This document shows, in pieces, positions 35,882 through 47,449 of a DNA stretch of 64,000 bases. A model generated the notes under the pieces. That model was not told where the DNA came from, searched no databases, and saw only the letters and a list, made by a program, of their open reading frames with translations. Numbering within the stretch: position 1 is the first letter of the stretch; each line of letters begins with the position of its first letter. Both the position numbers and the translations under genes were made by a program. The DNA lies in NCBI RefSeq assembly GCF_026914265.1, contig NC_069129.1:12244269-12308268 (forward strand), in the 5' to 3' direction. The stretch is from Mya arenaria. Lineage: Eukaryota > Mollusca > Bivalvia > Myida > Myidae.

Positions 35882-38170
35882 TAGTAGTAGTAATAGTAGT
35901 TTTATTCGTGCATTATGTCAATAACAGTACATTTTACATCAATATAAGATATATCACATATTGTATTTGCATGATATTTAGAGTCCTAATAAGTTATATC
36001 ACAGAAAGTTTAACATGAAATACATAATACTAGATCTACTAAAACAAGTATTACTTCTGGTGTTAATGATAAAGCTTTCTAATTTATTACCAAATAAAGT
36101 TTAACATAATAAATGACATTGCACAGGATAACCCGTAAAGATTTGCACAAGTACAAAAGCTTATTTCCAACGGGGTCCATGTCTAAGGTATTAAAGTTGG
36201 CATTTAATGATTTAGTGAACAGTATTATATAACATTATATCATATACTCAGATGAATTAAATTAATATATGACATTCATCACAAATAAATTACTATCAGT
36301 ATCACATAATTATATAATATACCACACAATTATACAAATAGTTAAGGAATATTTAAAAAATACCAAAGCAACTATATAAAAATTGTGCGTATTCTTAGAA
36401 AGCGCACTTATATTTATCTAATACATAAAAATTATGAATACAAAAAGACAGACTTTTCAAACTTCTCCATCTCATTTAAGAGGTGAGTTTTGACTAATTT
36501 CTTAAAAACATACTTTGATTCTGTGTCTTTGATGTTATTTGGAAGCATGTTCCAATCCCGTATACCATTAAAATATAAAGAAGCTGCTGTAAAACCACCA
36601 TTATGTGGGACATGAAATTTTAAGTTGGATCTACTGCCATATGAGTGAACTTTGTTACATTTGGCAAAATTATCCTTCATGTAACTTGGACACTTGTTAT
36701 AAGATATTTTGTGTATGATTTAGCCTAAGTTGTCTACATCTTTGTTCGACATTTAAAAAACCAAGATCAGCAAAACTTGCCACTGAAAGCGAGGTTCTAC
36801 AATAAGAATTATTAATAAAACAAACAATTTTATTTTGTGCCACCTGGAGTCTATTATTAGACTTCATGGTAAGGCCACAGTACCAAGATGATGAACTAGT
36901 CAAGATGACATTGAACTAATGCATTACAAAGAGTTTTCCTAAGAGATTTGTTTAAAAATTCACGTTGTCTATATAAAAATTTGATTCTCGAGTTAACCTT
37001 CTTAACAATATTGTTCACAGTAGATGTACCTGACAAATAAGAGTCCAAAATTGACCCAAGATATTTGACTGAATCTTGAGACTTGATTTCATGGCCATTA
37101 CATTGAATGCTGAAATCCCCTATTTTGCCAAGTTTACGTTTGGAGCCAAAAAGTCGGTCTTTCCTAAATGAAGGGATAATTTGTTATCAGTTAACCACAT
37201 GCTGCAGTTTATCAATTCTTGACCAAGAACTTGTCTAATAATATCAGGGTCTTTATGAGAAAATAAGATAGCGCTGAAGTATAAGTTTGCATTTAGAACT
37301 GATGCTTGTATTCATGTCATTAATGTAGCATAAAAACAGCAGAGGACCTAATATAGGTACACCACACACAACTTAATCAAAATCTGATTTGGTATTGTTA
37401 AAATGAACAGACTGTTTTCTGTCGGTTAGGTATGAGCGAAACCACTCCACCGACTCCACACCCAAGACCTGTAGCTTGCGGCATAAAATATGATCTACTG
37501 TATCGAAAGCTTTTTGTAGATCAAACATGATCATGCCCGTAAATAAATCTTTAGAAGATTGTCTACGTATATAATCTGTAAGGTGTATTAGGCAGGAGTC
37601 GGTAGAGTAGTTACCATGGAACCCGCTTTGATATTCATACAACAAACCATTTTTTACTAAGAAGGATTCCAGCTGAGTGTAGATAGCTCGCTCAAGAATT
37701 TTGGACACAATTGATAAAATGCTAACAGGCCTATAATTTGAAACTTCTGACCTACTATTTTTCTTAAAAAGCGGTTTGACCTTGGCATCTTTAAATCATT
37801 TGGCACGCTTTCATTAACAATAGAACTATTTATTAAAAATGTGATATGTATCTTAATAAAAGGAGCTGCATCCTTTAGAAATCTAGCAGGAATATCATCA
37901 AGCCCAGTGCTTTTTGAACGATTTAGTTTGGATAATTCATTCAGGACAAATTGCTCTGAAACAGTATGTAGTTTAAAGGATTTTGACTCAGGGTTTCTCT
38001 GCTTGTAGAAGTTTTGAAAAACACTAGATGAAACACTGAACAAATTTGTTGCAACAGGCAGTTTTTCCACTAGAACTGATGCGACCGTTGTAAAAAAATG
38101 ATTAAAATGATTTGCTATTGTTTTAGCGTCAAAACACAGTTTGTCACCTATGTTAAGAACTACATTAGGT
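35882..38170 (-). pseudogene. Dead, 5'-truncated non-LTR retrotransposon (reverse transcriptase)
   Basis: Minus-strand frames encode pieces of a LINE reverse transcriptase of the jockey/CR1-like group. They run from a pre-RT region (38170-37810, with NRSKSTGLDDIPARFLKDAA) to the fingers/palm (37708-37373, with MIMFDLQKAFDTVDH and the degenerate thumb entry). A post-RT segment follows (36903-36432, with GFTAASLYFNGIRDWNMLP). The frame is broken near 37770 and again near 37290. The second break removes the YxDD active-site motif: the frame changes directly before SAILFSHKDPD. A further stop/shift separates the tail segments. The 3' end (low coordinates) shows AATAAA then a (CTA)n-type tail at 35882-35912. 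No endonuclease is visible. Not functional. Confidence 0.85.
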
Positions 38171-38591
38171 GACGATTTACTACTATTACTAAATACGTTT
38201 TTAAAAAGTATGTGGTCAAATGAGTTGAGATTGATATTGGACTTGAGTATTTTTGTGATATTTGGGCCAGTACTTTCATTTTTTTATTCTTCCTCTGTTT
38301 CACCAGCGCTTGGCCCCCAACAAGGTGGTTGCTGCTATGTCCATTAGCCCATAACGAACTTTGTTGGGCTGCTGTAGCCTGTTGCGGTGTTTTGTCCAGG
38401 TCACCTCAGATTGATGTCATAAAAGGATTATAAATTGATCAAAAGATAAATGTTTAAGTATATACCGAAAAGTTTAGATAATAATTGAGAGATTTCAGCG
38501 AGTTGCTATTTTAACATGTATAACGATTATTTAATTCATGCCTGTTTACTTCTTTAAATCGGTAAGTCTTATTCGTTTACAACACTTCTCT

Positions 38592-38655
38592 CAAACTCCG
38601 CGCAGTGTTACTTCCCTTGCAGTACAGTAAGGGAAGTAACACTGCGCGGAGTTTG
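38592..38655. mobile_element. 64-bp perfect palindromic mini-element with 9-bp target duplication
   Basis: Arms 38592-38618 and 38629-38655 are 27-bp perfect inverted repeats (CAAACTCCGCGCAGTGTTAC at the outer end) around a 10-base spacer. Immediately outside both arms is the same 9-bp direct repeat CACTTCTCT (38583-38591 and 38656-38664). Perfect palindrome plus 9-bp target duplication is typical of Mutator-like MITEs. Much GC-richer than surroundings. A strong RNA hairpin would form if transcribed. Confidence 0.85.
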
Positions 38656-38664
38656 CACTTCTCT

Positions 38665-39559
38665 TTTTTCGATTTGACTAACTGCATTTGCTATTTTCAT
38701 GACGGGCTAATTTCTTGATTTTGACGCTTGGAATCATCAGGTGTTTTAACCGTTCACAAGGTATATTCAATACATTTTCATTTCACCTGGAGTCATATTT
38801 ACTTTTTTAATTTGCAAATCGTATTATTTCACTGATTTTTGTACAAAATGCAATAACTTTATTTTGAAGTGCGATAGAATTCGGATGCAAAATTTCGGAT
38901 TAGGTGTGGCCGACTTTATCATAGTTTAAGCTCGAAATTTTGCACTTTAAACAATTAATAACTGGGCTTCTTTAGAGATGTCCTTTCATTATTAACGAAA
39001 ACGTGCGTCAGCAAAGCTACAGGTTAGCTCAGTTATATAGATTGCTGGGGTCCGAGATAATCTAGTCTAAAATTATACTAAATTATAGACGTGTTATACA
39101 GGATTCCAATCCCTAACGTCTAAACGGGAATGTGCAAAAACCAGGGGTGTTTTGAAAAATATTGAAATTGTATTAAGTGTAGTATTTTATGGTTTGCATT
39201 GATCATAAAGGTTTATATTCATATTTTACCATGTAGGTGAGAAGTTATTTTGCACAAAACAAGCATTTAATGCATTAAAACACATTATTTACCTTTCCAA
39301 TAAAACGAAAGTTGACTAACACAGACAACAATTATGCCAAGTGGAACAACTCGACCCAATCGTAATAACTCTGCCACCTCCGACAAGCTTCGTGATAGAC
39401 CTCGTAAATACAATCGTAACAACTCGGCCCTGGCCGAAATGTTCCAATTGTTTAAAAATTGTGCCCTGAAGCCTTGCAGGTGCCCTTCATTTATATATCG
39501 CTATGTTTTGACAGCAAGACACGTCAAACTCTTAATTATTCATAGGATATGACATTTTT
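38665..39559. other. Gene-free intergenic stretch
   Basis: AT-rich DNA without a supportable gene. Around 39351-39440 the phrase AATCGTAA(C/T)AACTC(G/T)GCC occurs twice about 60 bases apart, hinting at an old repeat. A 72-codon frame here has no recognisable features. Confidence 0.4.
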
Positions 39560-40482
39560 AGCTCGACTATTCAAAGAATAGGTGTGCTATACTACTCGTG
39601 TCCGCGTCCGGTTAAAGTTTTAGGGCAAGTTGGGATTTTCACTTATGAGTCCAGTACCCTACATTCAATTGACTTAATACTTCATGCAGTTGTTCAGGGC
39701 CATCACATGAAGAGGTTAGATAACTCCATATTATTATTTACACAGATTATGGCCCCTGATTGACTATGGAACTTAGGTTAAAGTTTTAGGGCAAGTTGAA
39801 ATATTTATTAATAACTTCTATATCCTTTGTTCAATTGACTTAATACTTCACACAGTTGTTCAGGACCATCACACAATGTGGTTACATAACTCCATATTAT
39901 CCTAAATACAAGTTATGGCCCCTGATTGACTTAGGTTAAAATTTTAGGGCAGGTTAAAATTTTAGGGCAAGTTGGGATTTTCACTTAAAACTCCAATACC
40001 ATTCATTCAATTAACTTAATACTTCACACAGATGTTCAGAGCCATCACATAATGAGGTTAAATAACTCCATATTATCTTTTATACAAATTATGGCCCCTG
40101 ATTGACTATGGAACTTAGGTTAAAGTTTTAGGGCAGGTTGGGATATTGTTTAATAACTTCTATACCCTTCATTCAATTGACTTAATACTTCACACAATTG
40201 TTCAGGACCATCACCCAATGAGGTTACATAACTCCATATCCTTAATACAAGTTATGGCCCCTGATTGACTTATGTTAAAGTTTTAGGCAAAAAGTTAAGG
40301 GCAAGTTGGGATTTTAATTAAAAAAACTTCTATACCGTTCATTAAATGCACTTAATAAAATGTATTGAATAATTTTAGTTAGGTTTAACATAAAGAGACC
40401 AAACTTGGTATTATTACATCGTTATTGTATTCTAAGTCAAAGCGGCGTTGTCGAGCTCGCTGTCTTACGACGGCTCTTGTTA
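39560..40482 (+). mobile_element. Tandem-core element, family A copy 2
   Basis: Starts AGCTCGACTATTCAAAGAA, like the copy at 20511. Contains about five units of about 165 bp, each with TTAAAGTTTTAGGGCAAGTT (near 39609, 39780, 39950, 40121 and 40276). Ends with hairpin GCTGTC-TTAC-GACGGC (40459-40474, one G-T pair) followed by TCTTGTTAT. The internal unit is unrelated to that of copy 1, so ends are conserved while cores differ. Confidence 0.7.
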
Positions 40483-42103
40483 TGTATGGAACTGATATAA
40501 AATATCATTATCTGGTAATATTTCTTGTTTTTTTATGATATTTTTTAGATGTTAAATGCTTTAACCCGGAATCCCGATCGGAATAACTACCCACATTTGA
40601 TACTAAACAATTTGTACGTGAAGGATTTGCCATATCAAAAAACGTAAAAAAATCCGTAAACATACAATTACTTGGGCTACAAGATAGTCCACCTAAATGG
40701 CCGTCAATGAGTCTTTTGAGGATTTTTTTACCATGGCAGACTCGAGACAAGGATACACATGAAATGTCAAAATAATAAAAAAAACTATCCCAGATCACTC
40801 ATTAATGTAGCTAGGGTCTGAGAGTGCTGTGCTATTATTCAAACAGTCGCGGTTTGAGCCCTGTGCAGCAGCACTTTCCTCTTAGTCTAGTGTTTACTAC
40901 GTGTTCATCTGTGAATTATCATATCATTGCGGTTTTGCCTGCTATGTAACGGTAGTTATAACATTTCTTGTGTGCAGTGGTTTTTTTGTGATTTGTTTTC
41001 GGGCCCTGGTAAACTTTGAAAATTGCAACATAATCAAATCAGAGCATTTAAAATCAATGTGTATTATACATGTTAAAAGTGCTTGAAGTGGGGATTATAT
41101 ATTGAATTGCATGCTATGACTTCAGAATGCCAAAATTACAAATGGAACACAAGTCCATTAACAAAAACAATGTGAAAAATGACGCAAAATATAATTATTT
41201 TTAAATAAAAATTGTAGACTTTCCTTATAATGTTAAAAAATATTCTTTTTTTTTGGGGGGGGGAGGGTCTCAATATTTGGCCCAATTTTGGTAGAGAAGA
41301 AAAAACAAGTCTTGGTGGTCACATTTTCAATCAACCGCCATATCATACCTTTAGTCCTTTGGTGCTAGTATGACAGCTGGTATCTTCATGGCAGTGCCCT
41401 TGGCTGGGTATTAAAACCAAACATGCAATTTATGTCTACTCTACATGGGTTTGACATCAAATGTTTGCAGACAAATAAATAACAGTGCCCCTACTCTCCC
41501 TTAAATTTTAAAATAAGATATTTTTGTTAAATTAGATAAAAAAATACTAGTCTTAATATACTTCAGAAGATAGATAATAGTGTTGTTGTGTTTTCTTAAT
41601 ACTTATACACAGCTTGACCTATTTTATAATTGTATTGTATGTATATATTTATGTGCAGAGTGTACAACTTCGAAACTTTGGAGGTGGGGGTGGGGGTCAA
41701 AAGAAAGGAGATTAATTTGTAAAGACAAAAATAAAGATACAAAGAACTCAACACTATGATGGGAAAAAGAGATATATTTTTTTTAAGCCTGAGGTATGAC
41801 ACATAGCCTTTTACGTATTTTACGTTAGCAATGATTTTTTACATTTTGTTGAAATTTGAGTTATTTTACATATCTTATGGACAAACACCAAACAGCAACT
41901 GACTGAAACTCATTTAAATAAATTTTTGAAAATCCTGACCTTAAATGATTAGATTTTAAATTTCATTACTTAAACACATTTTCTGTCACATTTCAACAAT
42001 GGAGTTCTTTGAACTTTTGAAGATGTTTTATCCTTGAAAGAATGAATTTCATTCACGTGTCACACGGAATACATTTGTTTGATTGCTGAATCATGAATTA
42101 GTC
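40483..42103. other. Gene-free intergenic stretch with simple repeats
   Basis: No supportable gene. A possible box B-like GGTTTGAGCCC lies at about 40851. A T-run then G-run occurs at 41248-41266. Short frames here lack any domain-like composition. Confidence 0.4.
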
Positions 42104-42581
42104 CAGGGCTTTTTCTGCCCATTTTGGGAAAAAGACCCTAGACATTTTGGGAAATTTTGCGTTGTGAAAATGCCGAAATTGGGAAATTTTACAGTTAAAA
42201 GAAAAAGCTGTCTAGTCTCCTGCGAATTAGGAAATGATTTAATATTAGTTTATTTTCCTTTCAAAAGACCCACCATGGCTAAAATATCAATCCTTGGGGT
42301 GTAAATATCTATTGCAATAAATCATGACAGATAATATTTCAGATCTCTGAAAGTGATGAAAATCAATGATTTCTGAGTCCAATTCCCAAAAAAACTTCAC
42401 ATAACATAATTTTTTATGATGCTGAAAATGAACCAGTACAGGTTAAAAGAATTTCTAAAAAAAAAAAAAAAAAATTTTTTTTTGGATTGGGATTTTTTCT
42501 GAAGATTGGGAAAGATATCTTATATTTGCTTTGGGAATGGGTCCGATAGTCGGACCCGTGGGTACTATAGAAAAAGCCCTG
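42104..42581. mobile_element. 478-bp CAGGG-type MITE (hAT-like)
   Basis: Terminal inverted repeats CAGGGCTTTTTCT (42104) and AGAAAAAGCCCTG (ending 42581). The same 5 bp, TAGTC, flanks both sides, compatible with a 5-bp target duplication. The interior repeats TTGGGAAA-like phrases and has an A-run at about 42459-42474. Non-coding. Confidence 0.75.
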
Positions 42582-43507
42582 TAGTCCCTTAATAAGACTC
42601 AATAAAAGAACACCATTTAACTGTAAACCATTTCTCCTCAATCTATTTAAAGGATAAATAGAAGGGGCCTAGGGGATGAATCATTTTTTTAGGGCCACTG
42701 CTACCTACTTGAAGTCCTTTACAGGCCCCTACTCAAATGATAAATTAATTGAATCATTATTCTTGATGTTCATCATCTAAAGAACAAAAAAGAGTGGCAC
42801 ACTGTCAAATTTTATTTTATATAATAGTACAAACTGTTCAGTGCATATCTTGACATGAAGTTATATAAATATTTCTATTCGTATAAATCAGTTGCAAGTA
42901 CTAAGCTATTGTTACATATAAGTGTATGTTATGTATATATTGATTGTGCCATTTTAAAATGATATGTTTTACAACAAGGAAAATATACAAAAAATCATAA
43001 TTTAACAACTGAATATATACATCTTTTTTATATTGTTGAATTTTCAAATCATAATTATAAAGAATAACATATAGTGAATGCCAAAATGCATTCTGAAGTA
43101 AGATCACAAACATTTGCTCCATTTACAAGAACATGTATTTATTTTAACTGCTTTTTAAGGTGCTGACCCACCTCATACACCAGTTCAATTTGCTAATGTC
43201 TCATTTAAAGATTTAAAATGTTTAGTTAGAATCATTGTAACTTAAACATAAAAATAATTTTAATGTTCATATCCTAAGGGCTGTCTTTTTAGTGACTTTC
43301 TGCCTTTAGTAGTATAAAAGGCATTTTTTCTGCAATGTGCCATCACTCAATACTTAAGCTTTATATGATTGTGATTCTCTACTATGATACAGCAATACAT
43401 TAAAGTGATTTCATGATTGTTGAATAACTAATATTTTGGTGAATTAAAATTCCTTTTCACAGTGACATTTTGTCTTTAGAAGGGCTTGGTACTATTCCCC
43501 ACAACTG

Positions 43508-43683
43508 CAGTGGTCGATATTAGCACAAGCCCCCAGCCCTGCACTGGTAAAATGCTTTTGGCGCTTGCTGAAATTCTTTCCTCAAATTCTTTGTTTTATA
43601 CAGCAGCGCTTGTTCAAAAATGTAATGCCAAGCAGTAGTTTATGGATTCAGGCTTGTTCATTCAAAAGACTAATTTCTGCAAT
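43508..43683 (+). repeat. Interspersed repeat, family C copy 1
   Basis: Starts CAGTGGTCGATATTAGCACA and aligns along about 160 bp with 58042-58200, including CAGCCCTGCACTGGTAAAAT-like and GGATTCAGGCTTGTTCATT segments. Non-coding. The CAGTGG start is hAT-like, but no matching inverted end is seen. Confidence 0.75.
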
Positions 43684-44347
43684 AACAGACAGACAGCCCC
43701 GACATCTCTCATGCATTCTCATATCTTTGGCATCTATTAGGTGGGTCATACCTTATGGCACACTGGAAAATATACATGTATTGCACCAAGAGATTTTGCA
43801 TGTATGTTATAGGATATAGGCACTAGGTAATGCATTTGATCAATCATTATCAATATCTATAAAAAATGTTATTAAAACCTAACATTTAAAGCAAATACAT
43901 AAATGTGCAAAGCTTTTATATTTACAAATTGTTACAAAATTATTAAAAGTTCATTTCATCAATACATTTGTGCATGATGGCATATACATGTAAGTGATAA
44001 TATCACTATTCAAAAATAGCTGCAGCCCTGAATATTTGTAATAGATCATGCTTGTTAAAAATGCAAAAACAATTATAGCAAACAAACTGTTTGTCAAGAA
44101 AATTGGTAGGTTACAATTGTACATTGAGCAACTACATTAACTCTCACCTTTTGAATAAGCACATTAATATGCTTATTGATAATATGATCAATGAATGAAA
44201 GAGACACTCTGGCATCTGGCAGTTTTGTGTGCTCATAAATGTATTTTCACATTGAATTTTTAAAGCTTATACTGTTATGTTAAAATATTAATATATTCTG
44301 TCAAATCACTTACAACATGTTTTTCCATTTATAAGGTTAACCACTTT

Positions 44348-44730
44348 CAGGGGCGTAGCCAGCCTTACGCACTTACGCACATGTGTTACATTAATTTGAA
44401 AAATGAATAAAAAATGGCTAAATATAGCATCAAAGTCGAGGGCTAAGCTATGTTTTGACATAAGAATAAAGAGAAGATCAGCTATAGAAAGCATTGTTTT
44501 TCTGTGCTAGATAGCTTACAGAGCCTAAAAATCACTTGGTAACTACAGTCGGCAGCCTCAAACCTTTAAATCCCTCCAAATACACATCAGTGCTTAACAT
44601 GTTAGTTCCATTTTCCATTTTATCCCTGGGGAGCTGCCCCCCCTGAACCCCTGACAGTTACAGGGATATGCCCCTCCTATACCCTCCCACATTTGTGTGT
44701 AACATTCAGTAAAGCCTGGCTACACCCCTG
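44348..44730. mobile_element. 383-bp hAT-like MITE with 15-bp terminal inverted repeats
   Basis: Ends CAGGGGCGTAGCCAG (44348) and CTGGCTACACCCCTG (to 44730) match in inverted orientation with one mismatch. This terminal sequence class is common among animal hAT MITEs. No clean 8-bp target duplication, so the insertion is old or flanks have mutated. It lies less than 300 bp beyond the LRR gene stop and could be within its 3' UTR. Confidence 0.75.
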
Positions 44731-44995
44731 ACAGTCATTTTGACATTTTACACTTGCCAATATATAAAGCACCATGCTTAAAATATGACTGACTTTGATG
44801 AACTCATATATCAGTAATCAAGGTAGGTAATAATTGCATTTATTACATTCCTCTTGAAATGATAGAAAATTCGTCTTTGATGTATCTATCAAAATATTCC
44901 TTTATTCAGCTTTAGGACAATTTGTGTGTAAATGAATTTTTTGTTCGATATCATATGGCCAAGTGTCTCCATTAGTAAATATCTAGACTAGAACG

Positions 44996-46930
44996 CTAAA
45001 CAGCAGACTCAAACTTGCAGCCCGCATTAAGGCTGTATTGACTTGAATCTTGTGACCCATGTCTTGAGCCATAGCCGTAACCAGACTGTGAAAGACTCTC
45101 CACGGAACTTTTCCGAGTCATTGACTGAGTGCCTTCAGACACCTCATCCACGTCAGGTGTCATTGATCTAAAATAATTTCTGACTATGTAATCTTTGTCC
45201 GATTCATTTAATGACCCTATTTCTGGATCTATGCTTCTTTTTTCTTTCTTTTCTTTAAAATATTTGTTTTCCTTCCTTTTCTTTGGTTTCTTGGGTCTAT
45301 TCAACGGCTTTTCAGGATTGCGAACAATATTGCTTGGCTTTTTAAGACCTCTCAATTCCTGGTTGTCTTCTTCTTTTGTAGCACAGGGTATATGTTTACC
45401 TTGCCTGTGACGTTTATAAAGGCACAATATGATAACAACAACTAAAATCATAAAAACTACAATAATACCGACTACCACACCCACGATCACCCCTGCATTG
45501 CCTGATGCTGAATTTTTTCCGGTATTTTCACAGTTGTCTAAAACATCTTCTGTCAACTTATCAATTTGGGAACCCACAAGCCTAGACGGCGTTGAACACA
45601 TTGGCATTAGACAGTCTTTACGAAAGGAAATTTTATCTTTATCTTGGCAAAACAGTATAGATGAGGTTTGCTTATCATTTAACCATTCTCGAAATGTGTT
45701 TATTCGACAGTTACAATACCACTGATTATGATCCAGTCGTACAAACTGCATGGATATTTTACTGGTCGCTGCGAAGAAACTATCCGGCAAGAAAGTTAGC
45801 TGATTGGCTGATAAATCAACATGTTGTATACTAGTAAGATATTCAAAATGTCGATAGTTGAGTTCAAGTAACCCACACGAGGATAAATTCAACTCTACTA
45901 ATTTGTTAAGTCCATCGAATAAAGTTGGTGGTAAACTTGTCAACTGTTGATTGCTGTTCATTTTAAGTCTTGTTAGGCTATTTGCGATTGGTTGAAGAAA
46001 AAATGATGGCAGCGATTTGAGATTGTTGTTGGAAATATCTAAGTAGTTTAATCCTTCCATATGCATGAACGTGTTGTTGGTGACACTGCTAATTGCATTG
46101 TTGGATAGGTCTAACTTATTGATATTGAGCCCTTCAAACTGATTGTCTGAAAGTGATACTAAACTGTTCCCCCGAATATTCAGGTTTCTCAAGTTAATAA
46201 GTTGTGACAGTTCACCTTTCAGTGGTAGAAATCTAAGCTGGTTGTATGATAGATCAAATTCTTCAATGCTGCGTAATGACTTAAATAAATCGTTTTCCAG
46301 TGTTTGGATATTACATGAAGGCGTTCGGAATTTCTTCAAGTTTGGGACACCTTGGAATGAAGATCCCTTCAGGTTCACAAATTCATTGTAGCCAATATTT
46401 AATTCCTGCAGATGGGATTGCGATGAGAAAAATCCACTTGGAAAATCCACAAGTTGGTTGTTTTTAAAATCCACCTCAACTACTTCAATCAGGGGCTTCA
46501 AGATGTTGGCACTGGCTAAATGCTGTATCTTATTGTAAGATAAGTCCAGTCTGCGTAACATTTTCAGATTCATGAACGCGTCTCGACCAACTCTTTCTAT
46601 TTTATTGTGGCTGAGATCAAGTGTCATCAATTCACCAAGTGTCGAAAAAGCATTGTCATGAATTTCTGTAAGGTTTCCAAAATTAATCAAAAGCGTGCTT
46701 AATTGTACTGCTGGCGTCGTGGCAAAATCAAATTCCATGACATCCTCAAATGGGCTGCGAAGTATCTCCAGGGTAGCGGTTTCCGGGGGCAGGGTCTGTC
46801 CAAGGGGGTAAAGGTTTATGACAAGGGAGCAGTTGACCTTGAATCCTTTGCAGCTGCACCCCAGGGGACATGAAATGGACCCATGGGCAAATTGGAGCAA
46901 TAGAAGCACAAAGGCGATGCTGGTTATCAT
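44996..46930 (-). CDS. Leucine-rich-repeat type I transmembrane protein, single coding exon, 644 aa
   Basis: Likely cell-surface adhesion/receptor protein; ligand unknown. Signal peptide 1-18 (MITSIAFVLLLLQFAHGS), LRRNT with CPLGCSCKGFKVNC, about 13-14 LRRs of LxxLxLSxNxI type (about 60-400), and an LRRCT cap with NQWYCNCRINTFREWL and later Cys residues. One transmembrane helix lies at about 479-505, followed by KRHR and a 139-residue cytosolic tail rich in Lys then Ser/Tyr, ending ESAV, a class I PDZ-ligand pattern. Several N-glycosylation sequons. The upstream frame stays open to 47029, but a good acceptor (TTATTTCCAG, minus strand) ends 9 nt before this ATG, and only this ATG yields a signal peptide. 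A 5'-UTR intron is therefore likely. Resembles LRRC15/LRIG-type ectodomains but lacks Ig domains; no orthologue assigned. Confidence 0.85.
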   Translation of the reverse strand: MITSIAFVLLLLQFAHGSISCPLGCSCKGFKVNCSLVINLYPLGQTLPPETATLEILRSPFEDVMEFDFATTPAVQLSTLLINFGNLTEIHDNAFSTLGELMTLDLSHNKIERVGRDAFMNLKMLRRLDLSYNKIQHLASANILKPLIEVVEVDFKNNQLVDFPSGFFSSQSHLQELNIGYNEFVNLKGSSFQGVPNLKKFRTPSCNIQTLENDLFKSLRSIEEFDLSYNQLRFLPLKGELSQLINLRNLNIRGNSLVSLSDNQFEGLNINKLDLSNNAISSVTNNTFMHMEGLNYLDISNNNLKSLPSFFLQPIANSLTRLKMNSNQQLTSLPPTLFDGLNKLVELNLSSCGLLELNYRHFEYLTSIQHVDLSANQLTFLPDSFFAATSKISMQFVRLDHNQWYCNCRINTFREWLNDKQTSSILFCQDKDKISFRKDCLMPMCSTPSRLVGSQIDKLTEDVLDNCENTGKNSASGNAGVIVGVVVGIIVVFMILVVVIILCLYKRHRQGKHIPCATKEEDNQELRGLKKPSNIVRNPEKPLNRPKKPKKRKENKYFKEKKEKRSIDPEIGSLNESDKDYIVRNYFRSMTPDVDEVSEGTQSMTRKSSVESLSQSGYGYGSRHGSQDSSQYSLNAGCKFESAV

Positions 46931-47449
46931 TGTCAGCCTGGAAATAAATGAGCAGACAATTATTATTGTGTTGTTTCCAAGATGCATTTGATATGAGAAT
47001 ATATTTTGGGCGTATGATGACAACACCAAGCATTCAATAAAACATTCAAATCATGCAGAGGACGATACTAATATTTCTAGCTACTTAACCTATATGTCCA
47101 ATAGCTATGTCTTATTTAAAATGTATGCACAGGCATACAATGTAGATATGTAAATAAGGACAAAAACCCCATCCTTTTTGGAGTACTGCCATGTTCTGCA
47201 CTGTGGAAACAGATGATTTAACACCGATGTACATCGAATTCTCATTAATATTGCATGTAAAAAGCCTTCTTGCTTAAATAATTGACTTGTAAAAAAACAT
47301 GTTCAAGCAGATGGTCTTTCTAAAAGCCTGAATTGAATTTGAAATTTCCATAACAATAACGAATTAATTCAACATTAAAGGTGCAATATACAATGTATGT
47401 ATATAAAGTGCCTGTCTTGTCTGTATGTATGTCTTTACATGAAGCTTGT

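Noticed and set aside
39334..39552. 72-codon frame beginning MPSGTTRPNRNN
   Set aside because: Composition driven by a short repeated AATCGTAA-AACTC phrase; no homologous domain or splice context.
44996..46391. Plus-strand frames antisense to the LRR gene
   Set aside because: Shadows of the LRR coding strand; no independent support.
46931..47029. 33-residue N-terminal extension of the LRR protein
   Set aside because: A splice acceptor lies between it and the better ATG at 46930, and the signal peptide begins only at the later methionine.
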